From positions 1-64,000 of the forward strand of contig JAAYEB010000330.1 of the NCBI GenBank assembly GCA_012728995.1: a stretch of DNA of 64,000 bases. The letters run 5' to 3'. The notes beneath the pieces are model-generated. The model made no database searches and was not told the origin of the DNA. It worked only from the letters and a program-made list of their open reading frames with translations. Position numbers and translations under genes: made by a program. Shown here piece after piece: positions 47,543 through 56,989 of this stretch. Position 1 is the stretch's first letter; every line of letters begins with the position of its first letter. The DNA is from Fibrobacter sp. Its GTDB lineage: Bacteria > Fibrobacterota > Chitinivibrionia > Chitinivibrionales > Chitinispirillaceae.

Positions 47543-49843
47543 ATGAATCTACTAAAAAAATTACCGCAAAATACCAATTATTTAAAAAGTTTAATCAGCG
47601 TATTTTTTGTAATGGGAGTTTTATTTCAAGGTTTAAAAGCAGATGGTCTTCCAGGGGAATATATTCTCTCGGACCAGTGGAGGGCCTTATTTAAATATCA
47701 TTCTCCATTGACTAATCCGGCTTTCATGATGGAAAACACTTATATATCGGTCAGAGGGGTCGCTGCGATAACTCAAAGCGAAGTATCAAAACTGTGGGAA
47801 GCCGGTATAATTGTTCCTGTGGGTTTTTATCATGCATTGGGATTTGGAGTGGTTGCAGAGAACGGACAAACTGTTGTAAATACCATAACAAGGGATTCTA
47901 TTCAGAAGTCAAATAATAACAATTATCTTTTCACACTTTCCTATGCTATTAATCCATGGCGAAGATTAAATGCAGGTGTTAACTTGAACATGGCATATCA
48001 AAGCAATTTCGGTCAGGACCCTTCAATAGGAATTGGAGCTGATCTGGGATTGACCTACCGAATTCTTTTTCATCCTGTATGGGGATATCATATTTTGGGT
48101 GTTACATTTCAAAATTTGATTTCACCACAGCTTGCAGTTGATGAAAAAATGCCGTATTCCTCTGAAATCAAAGGTTTTTATCGTTCTACCTTTTTACAAA
48201 ACAGACTTGAGTTTAATTTACAGTACAACCTCACCGATTTTTTGACAAAAGCAGAAAAATTTCTTGATAATAGTAAATCTCTTGAATGGACATTCTCCGT
48301 TCAGGGTGGATTCTGGATTTTGCCATTTTTTGCGATCAGAGGATTTACAGACTTTGGTGACACAAAAAAACTTGAGTACTGGGGAGCTGCCTGCGAGCTT
48401 AATGTACCGCAAGTTAATGGCGGCAGAGACTTTTCGGTAACATACCAGTTCAGGGATCAACTTGAAGGATCACTCAGAGGTTCTCAATCGCTTTATCTCA
48501 GGGTTGATATTGGCGCAAACCGTGAAGAAAGACGGATAAGGAAGACTGCACGGTTTGCCAGTCTGAATGCCAATGAATTATACACCCGCGCGCTGACATT
48601 GTATCACAAGGGAAATTATTGGGATGCATTCTTTACATTCAGACGGTTGACTGTAGAATATCCTGACTTCTATAAAAATGATATCGCAGAATACCATGCA
48701 GGTTCATGCCTCGAAAAACTTGATTTGAGAGAAGAAGCAATCAAGGCATACACCAATGTAAAAACCAATTATCCGATGAGTTCAGCAACAGCAATGGCAG
48801 ATCTGGGATTAATGAGGGTACATTATCGCAAAGAAGATTATCCCAAGGCAGCCGATCAATACACTGAATTGAATAAGCCATCAGTATCAGATTCTCTGAG
48901 ACAACATGGTTGTTACCTGATGGGTGAAACAGATCTGGCCCGAAAAGAGTACAGCAGGGCCCTTAGGTATTTTGCACTCGTACCCGAAAATCATCCGGAT
49001 TATGTTTTTGCTCAAATTTCAACTGCAACTGCTCACGCACTACTTGATTCTGATACTCGCTTGATTGTAACCGCACTTGAGAACTGCATTAGTGCTGATG
49101 CCAAAACTAAGGAACAAAAAGAGGTTATTAACAGGGCATACTTGCTGCTTGGATATATATTCTATGAAGACAATGCATTATCCAAGGCTGTAACAGCATT
49201 ACGCGAAATACCGAAAGACAGTTACCACTATGAAGATGCTCAACTTGGGCTTGGATGGACTGCAATAAAAGCCCGCCAGTGGAAAGATTGCATTGATGCT
49301 GGAGTAAACCTGGCTCAAAGCACACGAAAATTTATTTTACAGTGTGAAGCTGCACTTCTACAGGGGTATGGTTATATTTTGCAGAAACAATATCCCCAGG
49401 CACAGATGATACTTCAGCCGATGTTCGAAAAAATGAATTCCTACAACTGGCTTTCTGAAGATTCTATTACATCCGAAAGAATGAGATATGAAAACAACCG
49501 TATCACTTATGATTTTCTTGGTGAGAAGATCTCTGATGCATCTATGAGAGGGGCTGCAACGAAAAAAGAAGATATCGACAAAATGCATTCTGATCAGGAA
49601 CAGCTTAAAACCAATATAGATAAATACTATATCTTTTCAGACGAAAGTCACAGGACGATGTTCTTTCAACGAAGTGTAGAGAAGGTCAAGGGTGACATTG
49701 ATTATGCACTTGCAACAGTTCAAAAACTCACCAATTCCACAGATTTACAAAAATTACAGCAGAAAATGATGGAAAAGGATAAGAAAATGGCTGATGAGAT
49801 AGAAAAACTTCAACAACAAATGAATGAACTGAATGCTGAATAA
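47543..49843 (+). CDS. Outer-membrane barrel (PorP/SprF- or PorV-like) fused to TPRs
   Basis: 766 residues. Signal peptide LISVFFVMGVLFQGLKA. Residues ~40-320 are alternating strands with a conserved PorP-like start (YHSPLTNPAFMMENTYISVRG) and many aromatic girdle residues, typical of T9SS barrels PorP/SprF or PorV. Residues ~330-740 are TPRs (ANELYTRALTLYHKGNYWDAFFTFRR, then EYHAGSCLEKLDLREEAIKAY). The last 30 residues are a coiled coil. The barrel family call is by pattern, not by search. It is 17 bp after the VWA cargo gene; a strong terminator follows its stop. Confidence 0.7.
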   Translation: MNLLKKLPQNTNYLKSLISVFFVMGVLFQGLKADGLPGEYILSDQWRALFKYHSPLTNPAFMMENTYISVRGVAAITQSEVSKLWEAGIIVPVGFYHALGFGVVAENGQTVVNTITRDSIQKSNNNNYLFTLSYAINPWRRLNAGVNLNMAYQSNFGQDPSIGIGADLGLTYRILFHPVWGYHILGVTFQNLISPQLAVDEKMPYSSEIKGFYRSTFLQNRLEFNLQYNLTDFLTKAEKFLDNSKSLEWTFSVQGGFWILPFFAIRGFTDFGDTKKLEYWGAACELNVPQVNGGRDFSVTYQFRDQLEGSLRGSQSLYLRVDIGANREERRIRKTARFASLNANELYTRALTLYHKGNYWDAFFTFRRLTVEYPDFYKNDIAEYHAGSCLEKLDLREEAIKAYTNVKTNYPMSSATAMADLGLMRVHYRKEDYPKAADQYTELNKPSVSDSLRQHGCYLMGETDLARKEYSRALRYFALVPENHPDYVFAQISTATAHALLDSDTRLIVTALENCISADAKTKEQKEVINRAYLLLGYIFYEDNALSKAVTALREIPKDSYHYEDAQLGLGWTAIKARQWKDCIDAGVNLAQSTRKFILQCEAALLQGYGYILQKQYPQAQMILQPMFEKMNSYNWLSEDSITSERMRYENNRITYDFLGEKISDASMRGAATKKEDIDKMHSDQEQLKTNIDKYYIFSDESHRTMFFQRSVEKVKGDIDYALATVQKLTNSTDLQKLQQKMMEKDKKMADEIEKLQQQMNELNAE

Positions 49844-49866
49844 GTATTATTAATATTATCTTGATA

Positions 49867-49900
49867 AAGAGAGTTGCCTGAAACAACTCTCTTATTTTTT
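49867..49900 (+). terminator. Rho-independent terminator
   Basis: AAGAGAGTTG (49867-49876), loop CCTGAAA, CAACTCTCTT (49884-49893), ten perfect pairs, followed by A then a T7 run. It closes the VWA/barrel-TPR transcript. Confidence 0.8.
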
Positions 49901-49974
49901 TATTTGGACATGTTCTGAACAATTATATTGCTAATAATATTTACTTTTCAAATAAATTTCTGGTGATTTTTTAA

Positions 49975-50406
49975 ATGAGGAACATATTTATCCTTTCGTT
50001 TATTTCTGTTTTTAATATTTATGCTTTTGATATACCATCTCTGTATCAATGCAGTGGTGTTCAATTAATCCGTGAGGTTGAAAACGGAGATCTCAGGTAC
50101 AAATCGTTCAGCGTACAGAGCTTATTTGTTAAATTTGATTACAACCGGATAAACATTTATGGAATTCATAGCGGAAAAAACATTTGCAGATCCTTTGATA
50201 TTGCACGCATTTTTATAGACACTGTGTATATAAAAACAGATATCAGGGAATTTGGTAACAATGATCTGAAATTTTATATAAGTAATGATACCTTAATTGG
50301 CAATTATGACTTTCTTAACAATAATACGAATCAAACCAGTATCAAAATTCTTGTTACTAAAATTGGTATAAACAGGGAATCAGGTCTAAAAAGGTTATGT
50401 AAATAG
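49975..50406 (+). CDS. Small exported protein
   Basis: 143 residues. Signal peptide FILSFISVFNIYAF. The rest is beta-rich (FSVQSLFVKFDYNRINIYG, KFYISNDTLIGNYDF). No family recognised. It lies between the terminator of the barrel gene and the long coiled-coil gene on the same strand, so may belong to the same envelope cluster. Start codon has only a weak ribosome site. Confidence 0.6.
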   Translation: MRNIFILSFISVFNIYAFDIPSLYQCSGVQLIREVENGDLRYKSFSVQSLFVKFDYNRINIYGIHSGKNICRSFDIARIFIDTVYIKTDIREFGNNDLKFYISNDTLIGNYDFLNNNTNQTSIKILVTKIGINRESGLKRLCK

Positions 50407-50657
50407 GTATTAATTAATTAAGAATCTTAATATGAATCCGGTGATAATATAAACTGAATTTCCCGGACAATCACGAATAGTTTAATAAACTTCATTTTTG
50501 ATTTTATATAATTGTGTTAAATGTTATCTTGACTTCCCCATCAGAATCAGATTTTTGTTTTTCATATTTTTCAATTTAAACTGTTGAAATCATTTAAAAG
50601 GTAAATATATTTTTTGTTAAATATTCAGACAGTTTGACAAACAGGTTTATATGATCA

Positions 50658-53318
50658 ATGACTAATAATATTTTGAATATAATAACCAGAATTAATGTTA
50701 TTTTTTTGACTATCCTTATTACCACAACCCAGGTGTTTTCAGAACAGTTTCATGGTTCATCTGTAAAAACAATTGATAATCAGATTCAAATCCTTGACTC
50801 AGAGATAACGGACATCTCCAATAAGATTCGTAATCTTCAATCTGACAGTATAAGAGTGATAACAGAGTACAATACAAAGAAGATACAGCTTGAAAACTCG
50901 TTGTCAGATATCGAAAGTTCCCTGACTCTTGCCAAAAGTAATCTCCAGAATTTCCAAATGCAACTTCAGGACAATAGACAGGACAGTATAAGTTTAGCAA
51001 AATCATATATGCAGAAAAGAGAAAACCAATCAAATGATCTTGCATCTTTGGAGAAAGAAACCGGAGTTTTATCTGGAAATCTCAAATCAATGAAATCAGA
51101 GCTTGGAAGTCTCGAAAACATATCAATACTGACAACAGACCAGAAGATTATAACACTTAAAAACGACAGCACAAAGACTGATTCGTTAATCAATTTTCAT
51201 ATCCGGATTGTTGCTGATCATGATAGCAAGTTACAGCAGCTCAAAAATGATTCGATAACACAACACTTGAAACTTCAATCTCTTCGTGAACAAAACCGAC
51301 AAAAATCATCAAATTACGATAGTTTATATATGCATTCAAGAAAATCTGTTGATCAGATATCGCAACAGTTATCCGAAGTCCGTAATAAATACAATGCTTC
51401 AATTGTCAAAACACAGGATGAACTCAAAATTCTTACAAGCCAAAAAATCAAATTAGCATCGTCTTTTACTCAACAGAAAATTCAATTTGATAAAATCAAA
51501 ATTGAACGAGAGAAGCTTAACAACAGCCTTAAAGGGCTGAAAAAACAATATAATAGAGAACGGGCTCCCTATATTAGAGCTATACGGGAATCAGATTCTC
51601 TTTTGCAATTGCGAGTACGCCAGAAGAAATTATGGACTGTTATGAATGAAAAACTCAGAATCGACAGTATGATAATGGAAACCAGGAATGAGTTGGACAA
51701 GCAGATTCAGCTTTCGGCAAAAGGTAAAAGAAGTGCGAAAAAAATGGTTGAACAAACAGAAAACAATCTTCATTCATTGTTGGGAAAACAGAATGAATAT
51801 TTTGGCCATCCAGGTGTTAAACATGCTGATTCAGAGTTAGCCGGTTTTACACTTTCCCAGAAACGACAACACATAAACAAATTTATTTCTTCCATTAACG
51901 CTGACCTTGAACGCCTTTCTGATATCAAAAAAAAGAATGAACTTATGCTTTCTGATTATGATAAACAGAAACCTGTTAAAAACAACCCCTCAGTGCAAAA
52001 ATATCGGAATATAAACAATACATACAAAAATCTGGGAACACATCTCTCCAAATTAACACATGTTAAAGATTCCATAGACAGTGCCATTACCATTAAACAG
52101 AGTGCTTTAAATAGTTTGAAAGAAGAATGTAAAAGGGATATTCAGGCAGTAGAATCCAAATTAACTGCGGCTGTTGGTCAGATGAATCAACTGGATTCCC
52201 GGCTTAAACAAATAAATACAAATTCAAATACTATTGAGAAGAAGGAAAATGATAAACTGATACAAATTTCAACACGAATCAGATCCTCTCTCAATGAAAG
52301 AATGAGATCGGAACAAGAAATTATAAGATTAAAATCACACAAAGAGCAGTTAAAAAAGGATATCAATGATGCTTTTGTGGATCTTGACCTGAAAAAACAA
52401 CAGGCAAAGCGGGATATTATCACATTAAAAGAAAAAATCGCAACAGCAGAATCTCAATTAAGCAAACTATCCGAAAGCAAAGTTAAATTATCAGGAGATA
52501 ACAACAATGTATACACTGATTACAGAACAAAAAATACAGATTTGGTTAACATAAATCGCAGTATAAATGATTCCATAACTCTTCTAAAAACCAAAATTCA
52601 GAATCTTCAATCCAGGTCATCAAATATTACTTTGGCAATAACAGAATCCCAGAAACATACAGTTGATAAACTTGATGAAATCAAAAAACAATTAGGGGTG
52701 TTGTATAATCAAATCAGTCAAAAGCAGGCTGCAATCAAGTTACTGCATAAAAACAGGGAAAATGCTATTGCAACTGCAAAGGATGAGAATTTAAAACAGG
52801 TTTCAATGCATTCATCAAATGACAAAAATACAATAAGCAATTCGATGCCACCCAAAGTACCGGATGAACCGAAGTCTGGATCACAGCAAAGGAAAGCAGA
52901 AAATAACAGACAGAATTCTCCCAGACATGATAATCTAAATTCAGTCTCAATTGAACCTGTGCCCAATGGTTCCATACATATTTATGACAGTCTCATTACT
53001 GTAAAAGAGAATGAACTGGCCCGGTTAAAAGCTTCAAGAGAAAAAATTTATATGCAAGGCATGGAAAAACAATACAAACATGATGAAAAGGCGCAAGCAG
53101 TAAAAACACCCAATGCAGGTAAGGCTGTATCCACCGGGTATCGGCCAAACTCAGATGAAGTCGAGGCAACCAACACAATAATCGAACAGATCTACGAATT
53201 GCTTGGAAAAGACAAGCCACGAGCTGCCAGAAAACTTTTTTCATCTCAAAGAAGATTACTTAAAAAACATGCAGCCCCAGAGGCAATAAAGATGCTTGAA
53301 GCTGCTATTTCGAACTGA
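50658..53318 (+). CDS. Long exported coiled-coil protein
   Basis: 886 residues. A signal peptide (INVIFLTILITTTQVFS) is followed by about 700 residues of heptad-like helix rich in Lys, Gln, Ser, Asp with Leu/Ile every 3-4 residues, in many segments of 30-50 residues (for example QIQILDSEITDISNKIRNLQ). A low-complexity linker near 710-770 (PPKVPDEPKSGS...) leads to a short helical C-terminal domain (~840-886: IIEQIYELLGKDKPRAARKLF). Probably a periplasmic or surface filament/tether. Possible partner of the barrel-TPR protein whose last residues are also coiled coil. No family beyond coiled coil. Confidence 0.8.
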   Translation: MTNNILNIITRINVIFLTILITTTQVFSEQFHGSSVKTIDNQIQILDSEITDISNKIRNLQSDSIRVITEYNTKKIQLENSLSDIESSLTLAKSNLQNFQMQLQDNRQDSISLAKSYMQKRENQSNDLASLEKETGVLSGNLKSMKSELGSLENISILTTDQKIITLKNDSTKTDSLINFHIRIVADHDSKLQQLKNDSITQHLKLQSLREQNRQKSSNYDSLYMHSRKSVDQISQQLSEVRNKYNASIVKTQDELKILTSQKIKLASSFTQQKIQFDKIKIEREKLNNSLKGLKKQYNRERAPYIRAIRESDSLLQLRVRQKKLWTVMNEKLRIDSMIMETRNELDKQIQLSAKGKRSAKKMVEQTENNLHSLLGKQNEYFGHPGVKHADSELAGFTLSQKRQHINKFISSINADLERLSDIKKKNELMLSDYDKQKPVKNNPSVQKYRNINNTYKNLGTHLSKLTHVKDSIDSAITIKQSALNSLKEECKRDIQAVESKLTAAVGQMNQLDSRLKQINTNSNTIEKKENDKLIQISTRIRSSLNERMRSEQEIIRLKSHKEQLKKDINDAFVDLDLKKQQAKRDIITLKEKIATAESQLSKLSESKVKLSGDNNNVYTDYRTKNTDLVNINRSINDSITLLKTKIQNLQSRSSNITLAITESQKHTVDKLDEIKKQLGVLYNQISQKQAAIKLLHKNRENAIATAKDENLKQVSMHSSNDKNTISNSMPPKVPDEPKSGSQQRKAENNRQNSPRHDNLNSVSIEPVPNGSIHIYDSLITVKENELARLKASREKIYMQGMEKQYKHDEKAQAVKTPNAGKAVSTGYRPNSDEVEATNTIIEQIYELLGKDKPRAARKLFSSQRRLLKKHAAPEAIKMLEAAISN

Positions 53319-53403
53319 CAGAATCTGGTCTTTAAACAAATATAATCTTTTTTGAAAACCCGGAATAGCCTGTTTTCAATCATACTTTTGAGTATTTGTT
53401 AAT

Positions 53404-53439
53404 CAGATGCCAGATTTTGCTTTCAATATCTGGCATCTG
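53404..53439. terminator. Large stem-loop between coiled-coil gene and leuD
   Basis: CAGATGCCAGAT (53404-53415) and ATCTGGCATCTG (53428-53439): twelve perfect pairs, 12-base loop. It includes the last codons and stop of leuD. No strong T-tract; works as a convergent barrier or RNA stabiliser. A second hairpin (TTGAAAAC/GTTTTCAA) lies at 53352-53379. Confidence 0.55.
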
Positions 53440-53950
53440 CAAATTCTACCCATCCACCAGCCTTCACCAGGGCATTATCAAATTCTGTAAGATCGAAATC
53501 GATTTTTTTACTACCGCCTTCCCACAAAAACTCCAGCTTTTTTTTGTCTGAATCGATATTACAAATAATATCTCCATGTTTTGACAATGCAAAAATTTCA
53601 TTTATAACCTCACAAGGGAGTTCAATTGCAAGCATACCACCATTGAACATATTCTGACGAAAAATGCGGGCAAAATTTTCTGCAATTACACATGTAATAT
53701 CGTTTACTTCAAGTGCCCAGGGAGCATGCTCACGTGATGATCCGCAGCCAAAATTAGCCCGGGTTACGATTACTTTTGCACTCCCCCGCCATGATCCGTC
53801 GGGCTCGAATCCGTCAAGAACAAGATCTTCGAGCAGATATGGTTTCAATGCATCCTTCTTTACCTCTGTGAGATATTTTGCAGGAATGATTTCATCTGTA
53901 TTAATATCAGATCTATCGAGAAACAGTACTGGTCCTCCAAATGTTTTCAT
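53423..53950 (-). CDS. leuD: 3-isopropylmalate dehydratase, small subunit
   Basis: 175 residues. It pairs with LeuC to isomerise 2- and 3-isopropylmalate in leucine synthesis. Family features: RSDINTDEIIPAKYL, ANFGCGSSREHAPWAL and the C-terminal FADARY. It starts 13 bp after the leuC stop. The length and the INTDEI form are those of the LeuC2/LeuD2 (homoaconitase-related) type, so a homoaconitate role cannot be ruled out. The 3' end forms a stem-loop with its own stop. Confidence 0.92.
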   Translation of the reverse strand: MKTFGGPVLFLDRSDINTDEIIPAKYLTEVKKDALKPYLLEDLVLDGFEPDGSWRGSAKVIVTRANFGCGSSREHAPWALEVNDITCVIAENFARIFRQNMFNGGMLAIELPCEVINEIFALSKHGDIICNIDSDKKKLEFLWEGGSKKIDFDLTEFDNALVKAGGWVEFADARY

Positions 53951-53963
53951 ATCTTTTTCCTTT

Positions 53964-55250
53964 CTATTTTATCAGAGTTCGTGGATCTGTAAGGTGTCCG
54001 GTTATACCGCTTGCTGCAGCTGTTGCTGGGCTGGCCAGATGAACCATTCCGCCTTTACCCATACGCCCATTGAAATTACGATTCGTTGTTGACACACACA
54101 CTTCACCTTCAGCAAGCACACCTGTTGACATTCCAAGGCATGCTCCACAGGTCGGATTGGCAACGCAATAACCGGCTTCCATAAATATTTCAATCAATCC
54201 TTCTTTTAACGCCTGCATGTACACTTTTGGTGTTGCCGGACTCAAGATACCCCTTACCCCGGAACTGAGTCTGGTACCTTTTACAATTGCAGCAGCTTCC
54301 CGTATATCGGAAATTCTGCCATTTGTGCAGCTTCCTATATAGACCTGATCAATTTTTACATCTGATACATCCGCGACTTTTTTTACCTGATCAGGTTTGT
54401 ATCCGACCGTCACAACAGGTTCAAGATCGGATATGTCTATTTCCAGTATCCGGTCATATTCGGCATCCGGATCTGAGTGCCACTTTTCAAAATCAGCAAG
54501 TGCATCAGCCTGATCCTTATAATCATTTGAAATAAACTGCCAGAGGTATTCGACCGTTTTTTGATCAGGCATACATAGTCCGCTTGTTCCTCCGGCTTCT
54601 ATTGCCATATTGCAAAGAGTCATCCGCTCTTCCATGCTCATATCAGAAACTGTCTTACCCCTGAATTCGATAACATGATCGGTAGCACCATTTACAGTCA
54701 ATCTCCTTATTACCTCAAGGATTACATCCTTTGCATAAACTCCACGATTTAATTTACCATTAATGTTAACCAGAATGCTTTTCGGCAATCTGAAGGCACA
54801 TACACCCTTAAGAATTCCTACTTCGAGATCTGTTGTGCCAACCCCTGCAGCAAAAGCCCCAAATGCTCCATGGGTACAGGTATGACTATCTCCCATGATA
54901 ACGGTATTTCCCGGCCGGATAAAACCTTTTTCCGGGAAAATCGCATGGCAAACGCCATTTTCCCCAATGTCAAAAAAATCCCTGATATTATGACGTTTTG
55001 CCCAATCACGGAGTATTTTTCCCTGCATGGCACTCTTCGAATCTTTTGCAGGAGTAACATGGTCAATAACAGCTTTGATTTTTGATGGATCAAAAACCCG
55101 GTCCTTGTTTCGCCATTGGAGATCAGCTATTGCCACTGGTGTTGTAATTTCATGGCACATAACTACATCAAGAGCCAAAACCTTAGTTCCACTAAACGGT
55201 TCATCTTTAAGATGCGCATCGAAAATCTTTTCAGTAATCGTTTTTCCCAT
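53964..55250 (-). CDS. leuC: 3-isopropylmalate dehydratase, large subunit
   Basis: 428 residues from the ATG at 55250, which has an AAAGG site at good spacing; an ATG two codons earlier has none. Aconitase-family [4Fe-4S] enzyme: VMCHEITTPVAI, VIMGDSHTCTHGAFGAFA, IGSCTNGR and CGACLG contain the cluster cysteines, and NRNFNGRMG is the substrate-binding end. It partners LeuD. It is transcribed with leuD; the cupin-HTH regulator lies 45 bp upstream on the same strand and may control them. Homoaconitase-like activity is an alternative. Confidence 0.93.
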   Translation of the reverse strand: MGKTITEKIFDAHLKDEPFSGTKVLALDVVMCHEITTPVAIADLQWRNKDRVFDPSKIKAVIDHVTPAKDSKSAMQGKILRDWAKRHNIRDFFDIGENGVCHAIFPEKGFIRPGNTVIMGDSHTCTHGAFGAFAAGVGTTDLEVGILKGVCAFRLPKSILVNINGKLNRGVYAKDVILEVIRRLTVNGATDHVIEFRGKTVSDMSMEERMTLCNMAIEAGGTSGLCMPDQKTVEYLWQFISNDYKDQADALADFEKWHSDPDAEYDRILEIDISDLEPVVTVGYKPDQVKKVADVSDVKIDQVYIGSCTNGRISDIREAAAIVKGTRLSSGVRGILSPATPKVYMQALKEGLIEIFMEAGYCVANPTCGACLGMSTGVLAEGEVCVSTTNRNFNGRMGKGGMVHLASPATAAASGITGHLTDPRTLIK

Positions 55251-55294
55251 ATTCATCCTTTCGTTTTAACGAAACACACAGTTCTGAAGAAATT

Positions 55295-55897
55295 TTACTG
55301 CCCTGCACTGTTTTTAAAATAATCTACATGCGGTGGTGTTATACTCCATACTGCTTTAAAATTCGTTTTACTACAGTTTCGAAGCTGATGTTTTTGATTG
55401 GATTTGTAAAATACACTATCCCCTTCTTTTATTGAATATTCAGAACCATCAACTATCAAAACCGCCTCCCCTTTCAAAACAAACCCGATCTCTATCCCTT
55501 CATGCCCATCATTACTCATTGTAGTTTCAAAGCCTGGTTCGACCTCAAGAAGAAACATTTCTGCCTGATGTGCCCCCTGTACGCTGGTCATAAGCTGCTC
55601 GTAACAGATTCCATTATTTCGTAACTTTAGTCGTTCTCCGCTATGGTGTATTCTGACACTCTGATTACATGATAACAGCCGGAAAATATCTGCTGTTTCA
55701 ATGCCCAGAACATTGCAAACCAAAATCAGCGTTTCTATTGATGGAGAAACATTTCCCCTTTCTATCTGACTGAGCATACTCACCGAGATACCGGCTTTTT
55801 GTGCGATATCACTCTGATTCCTGCCGGTTTTCTCTCTGTAAGTTTTAAGTATTTTACCCAATCGGGGCATAACATCTTTTAGCAATACTGTATCCAT
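55295..55897 (-). CDS. XRE-family regulator with cupin sensor domain
   Basis: About 200 residues from the ATG at 55897; a longer frame to 55933 exists. The N-terminal HTH_3 domain (LGKILKTYREKTGRNQSDIAQKAGISVSMLSQIERG, described by parts) is followed by a C-terminal cupin_2 barrel (~115-185: EIGFVLKGEAVLIVDGSEYSIKEGDSVFY). This architecture is common in regulators of amino-acid metabolism. It is upstream of and co-directional with leuCD. An 11 bp palindrome (ATTAC-A-GTAAT at 55896-55906) overlaps its start and may be an autoregulatory site. Confidence 0.88.
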   Translation of the reverse strand: MDTVLLKDVMPRLGKILKTYREKTGRNQSDIAQKAGISVSMLSQIERGNVSPSIETLILVCNVLGIETADIFRLLSCNQSVRIHHSGERLKLRNNGICYEQLMTSVQGAHQAEMFLLEVEPGFETTMSNDGHEGIEIGFVLKGEAVLIVDGSEYSIKEGDSVFYKSNQKHQLRNCSKTNFKAVWSITPPHVDYFKNSAGQ

Positions 55898-56047
55898 TAC
55901 AGTAATTATAAATTTTGCATCAAATGAAATCAAAGATTTTTTAAAAATTGCATAAATTCAGAAACTATTTTCATTATAATAGTAAAAATGCAGATTTCCT
56001 GAATGAATTCGTACTAATATTGAATCAAATGGTTAGATTTACTATAA

Positions 56048-56989
56048 ATGGAATCTGATATGGAAAATCCCAACATAAATGAAGAAGCGAATCTTGATGA
56101 ACTTGAAGATTTGAATCTTAATATTGAAGACATAGATAACCTGAAAAACCTCACAGCCCGTCGGGTAATAGAGATAGTCAGCGGTGATATTGTTGATCAT
56201 ATTCAGGATGATGAATATCTTCTTGATTCTATTGGCAAAAAGCCAGGAACATATTATCGGGATCTGATATTGGCTCTTATTCAGATCAGATTACCTGAAG
56301 ATGAAGCGAAACGGGACTGGAAGGAAGTTTTAAAACACAAGTATCTTTTAAGTGAGAAGCTTGGTCGCAACGTCGGAATACATGTTGCCACCCTGGATTA
56401 TTATACAAATATCAAAAAAAAGGTTACTAATCCAAAAATAATAAGCACTCATGAGTACCTTGATACTGCCAGCAGGGCTATAACTGATGATCTGACCAAA
56501 GCATACAATCGTCATTTTTTTGAAGATGAATTCAGGAGGTTGTTTCTTAATGCGAGGACAACCGGTAAAATTTTTTCATTGATCATGCTTGATCTGGACC
56601 ATTTTAAAATTTATAATGATCTGAATGGACATATTCAGGGTGATATTGCGCTTATAGAAGTGGTCCGTATTCTTCATGCAGTCTGCAGTAAAGATGATAC
56701 GGTCTGCAGGTATGGTGGAGAAGAATTTACGGTTTTATTGCAGTCTCAACCACTGAATCTGGCGCTTAAAACGGCTGAAAACATTAAACAGGCACTTTTT
56801 GATTATAGATTTGTAAACGAACAGTCTCTGCCGTGCGGCCGTCTTTCTGCATCGCTGGGAGTAACTTCGTACCGTGATGATGTTACTTCACCGCAGGACA
56901 TGCTGGAAGAAGCGGATGTTGCTTTGTACAGAGCCAAAAACAGTGGAAGAAATCGTGTTAAAGCCTTTTTAAGCGATCAGATAATATGA
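56048..56989 (+). CDS. GGDEF-domain diguanylate cyclase
   Basis: 313 residues. Residues ~1-130 are an unrecognised acidic, helical N-terminal region; ~140-310 is a GGDEF domain with RYGGEEF (GGEEF 223-227) and the LDLDHFKIYND block, so it is likely active in c-di-GMP synthesis. The RxxD inhibitory I-site is absent (CSKD precedes). No membrane segment, so cytosolic. Its last codons overlap aroE by 4 bp, so it is translated with the aromatic pathway genes. Start could be 12 bases later. Confidence 0.9.
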   Translation: MESDMENPNINEEANLDELEDLNLNIEDIDNLKNLTARRVIEIVSGDIVDHIQDDEYLLDSIGKKPGTYYRDLILALIQIRLPEDEAKRDWKEVLKHKYLLSEKLGRNVGIHVATLDYYTNIKKKVTNPKIISTHEYLDTASRAITDDLTKAYNRHFFEDEFRRLFLNARTTGKIFSLIMLDLDHFKIYNDLNGHIQGDIALIEVVRILHAVCSKDDTVCRYGGEEFTVLLQSQPLNLALKTAENIKQALFDYRFVNEQSLPCGRLSASLGVTSYRDDVTSPQDMLEEADVALYRAKNSGRNRVKAFLSDQII

